NCBI GenBank assembly: GCA_048939595.1
Contig: JBHLPI010000097.1
Span: 1-7,445 of the forward strand
Reading direction: 5' to 3'
Origin: Hermodarchaeum sp048939595
GTDB lineage: Archaea > Asgardarchaeota > Hermodarchaeia > Hermodarchaeales > Hermodarchaeaceae
Length of the DNA: 7,445 nt
In this document: positions 6,567 through 7,445 of the stretch, in pieces
Position numbering within the stretch: the first letter of the stretch is position 1
Layout of the letters: every line of letters starts with the position of its first letter
The notes under the pieces: model-generated
Told to the model about the DNA's origin: nothing
What the model saw: only the letters and a program-made list of their open reading frames with translations
Database searches by the model: none
Translations under genes and position numbers: made by a program

Positions 6567-7445
6567 ATGGATGCTGTAACACGTGTTCTTAAAGCAATTA
6601 ATCATGAAGAACCAGACCGTGTACCCGCCTTTGAAAGTGCCTTCACTAATGACACGATTCGAAAACACTACGGCTTTGACACAGGGAGCGGAGCTGCGGA
6701 AGGTTTAGCGGCGATTCAAAAACTCCCAAACCCAATGGAAACGGCGAGGTATTTTCTCAGCAATCGCGAGTTTCAAACAAAAGGCTATTCAGACGCCTAC
6801 AAATTCCTTCGGAAAGTCAAGATTGACATAGGATTGAGCCTCATCACTCAAATGCCCCGCCTAGTTATCGAAGGCGGAATGATTGACGAATATGGTCGCA
6901 TCATGATGCTGGAGCCGGCGAAAGAAGATGGCACCCTAATTCTTGGATATCGTGGTGGGCATTTCAAAAATTTTGAAGACTATGAGAATTGGGAACGCCC
7001 TGACCCCGAAGACCCAATTCGTATGGCTGCGTTTCTTGCAGGAAAAGATGTGCAAATACAGATGGAAAACGAGATTTTTTCCGTTCCTGCTATTGCCGGA
7101 ATGATGGAGGTAGGCTGGGAACCGTTCGGCCTTGAAGTTTTTTCTCGAATTCTTGCTCGCCCAAAGCAAGCTAAGAAGGTGTTTGATGACCAAGGAAAAC
7201 TTGCACTCGAAATCACGAAGATTTTGGCGGAAAATGATGCCCAAATGATTCTAATTTGGGATGATTATGGATATAAGAACGGATTATTCATGAGCCCCCA
7301 GAATTATCGAACCTACGTGTTCCCGTGGCTTCGAAAAATATGTGCGGCAGCTCACAAACACGATTGCAAAATTCTCTTGCAATCTGATGGAGATCTAATC
7401 ACAATTTTCGACGATATAATTAACTGTGGTGTAGACGCGCTCAAC
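6567..7445 (+). CDS. URO-D-fold methyltransferase I candidate (MtvB/OdmB/MtoB-like), C-terminus cut by window edge
   Basis: The ATG at 6567 opens a frame that stays open to the right edge, giving 293 residues; family members run to roughly 350-400, so the C-terminal part is missing. The start MDAVTRVLKAINHEEPDRVP matches the other URO-D-fold proteins here. WDDYGYKNGLFMSP (231-244) followed by FPWLRKICAAAHKH (252-265) and SDGDL (273-277) is the pattern of the URO-D-like methyltransferases found in O-demethylase clusters and many uncharacterised relatives. At the position of the zinc-binding H-x-C of MtaA it reads Gln272-Ser273-Asp274, so a zinc-thiolate site of the MtaA type is absent. The ribosome site GAGGG (6553-6557) lies in the last codons of the corrinoid gene, so the pair is coupled. 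Being directly adjacent to the corrinoid gene, it is the best candidate for the enzyme that loads the methyl group onto it. Substrate unknown. Confidence 0.85.
   Translation, partial: MDAVTRVLKAINHEEPDRVPAFESAFTNDTIRKHYGFDTGSGAAEGLAAIQKLPNPMETARYFLSNREFQTKGYSDAYKFLRKVKIDIGLSLITQMPRLVIEGGMIDEYGRIMMLEPAKEDGTLILGYRGGHFKNFEDYENWERPDPEDPIRMAAFLAGKDVQIQMENEIFSVPAIAGMMEVGWEPFGLEVFSRILARPKQAKKVFDDQGKLALEITKILAENDAQMILIWDDYGYKNGLFMSPQNYRTYVFPWLRKICAAAHKHDCKILLQSDGDLITIFDDIINCGVDALN

Noticed and set aside
6936..7244. A 102-codon reverse frame opposite the right-hand methyltransferase
   Set aside because: The forward frame is open to the window end and matches a known family; the reverse frame has no recognisable features.

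Overview
The window carries six protein-coding genes in two divergent blocks separated by a short control region near 5831-5931. There are no RNA genes, mobile elements, CRISPR arrays or long non-coding stretches. Five of the six genes belong to corrinoid-dependent methyl-transfer families: an MtrH-type pterin methyltransferase, three URO-D-fold methyltransferases and a corrinoid shuttle protein. The sixth is a large (alpha/alpha)6-barrel carbohydrate-active enzyme related to GH94. This gene set points to a strict anaerobe using C1 units bound to tetrahydromethanopterin or tetrahydrofolate. The MtrH-type protein is close to the archaeal consensus, so I lean towards a non-methanogenic archaeon of the kind known to carry mtrH next to corrinoid methyltransferases (Asgard archaea, Bathyarchaeia). 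An anaerobic bacterium cannot be excluded, and nothing in the window fixes the taxonomy.

Minus-strand block (5830 down to 1, running off the left edge): the carbohydrate-active enzyme comes first, then a URO-D-fold methyltransferase with an MtaA/MtbA-like H-x-C...C zinc motif, a second URO-D-fold protein with H-x-C but His in place of the last Cys, and finally the MtrH-like protein, cut at its C-terminus. The genes overlap, abut or are 18 bases apart, so they look like one translationally coupled operon. Plus-strand block (5932 to the right edge): a corrinoid protein, then 5 bases later a third URO-D-fold methyltransferase, cut by the window end, in which the zinc-type H-x-C is replaced by Q-S-D.

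The parts match the known O-demethylase layout (methyltransferase I of URO-D fold, corrinoid protein, methyltransferase II of MtrH fold; compare Mtv/Odm/Mto systems). One or more URO-D proteins would move a methyl group from a substrate to the cobalamin of the corrinoid protein, and the MtrH-like protein would pass it to a tetrahydropterin. No reductive activase is visible. The unusual part is a cytoplasmic glycoside-processing enzyme as first gene of the operon. This suggests that the methyl donor is a sugar or glycoside, such as an O-methyl sugar, a methyl glycoside or a glycosylated methoxy-aromatic. That substrate assignment is inference.
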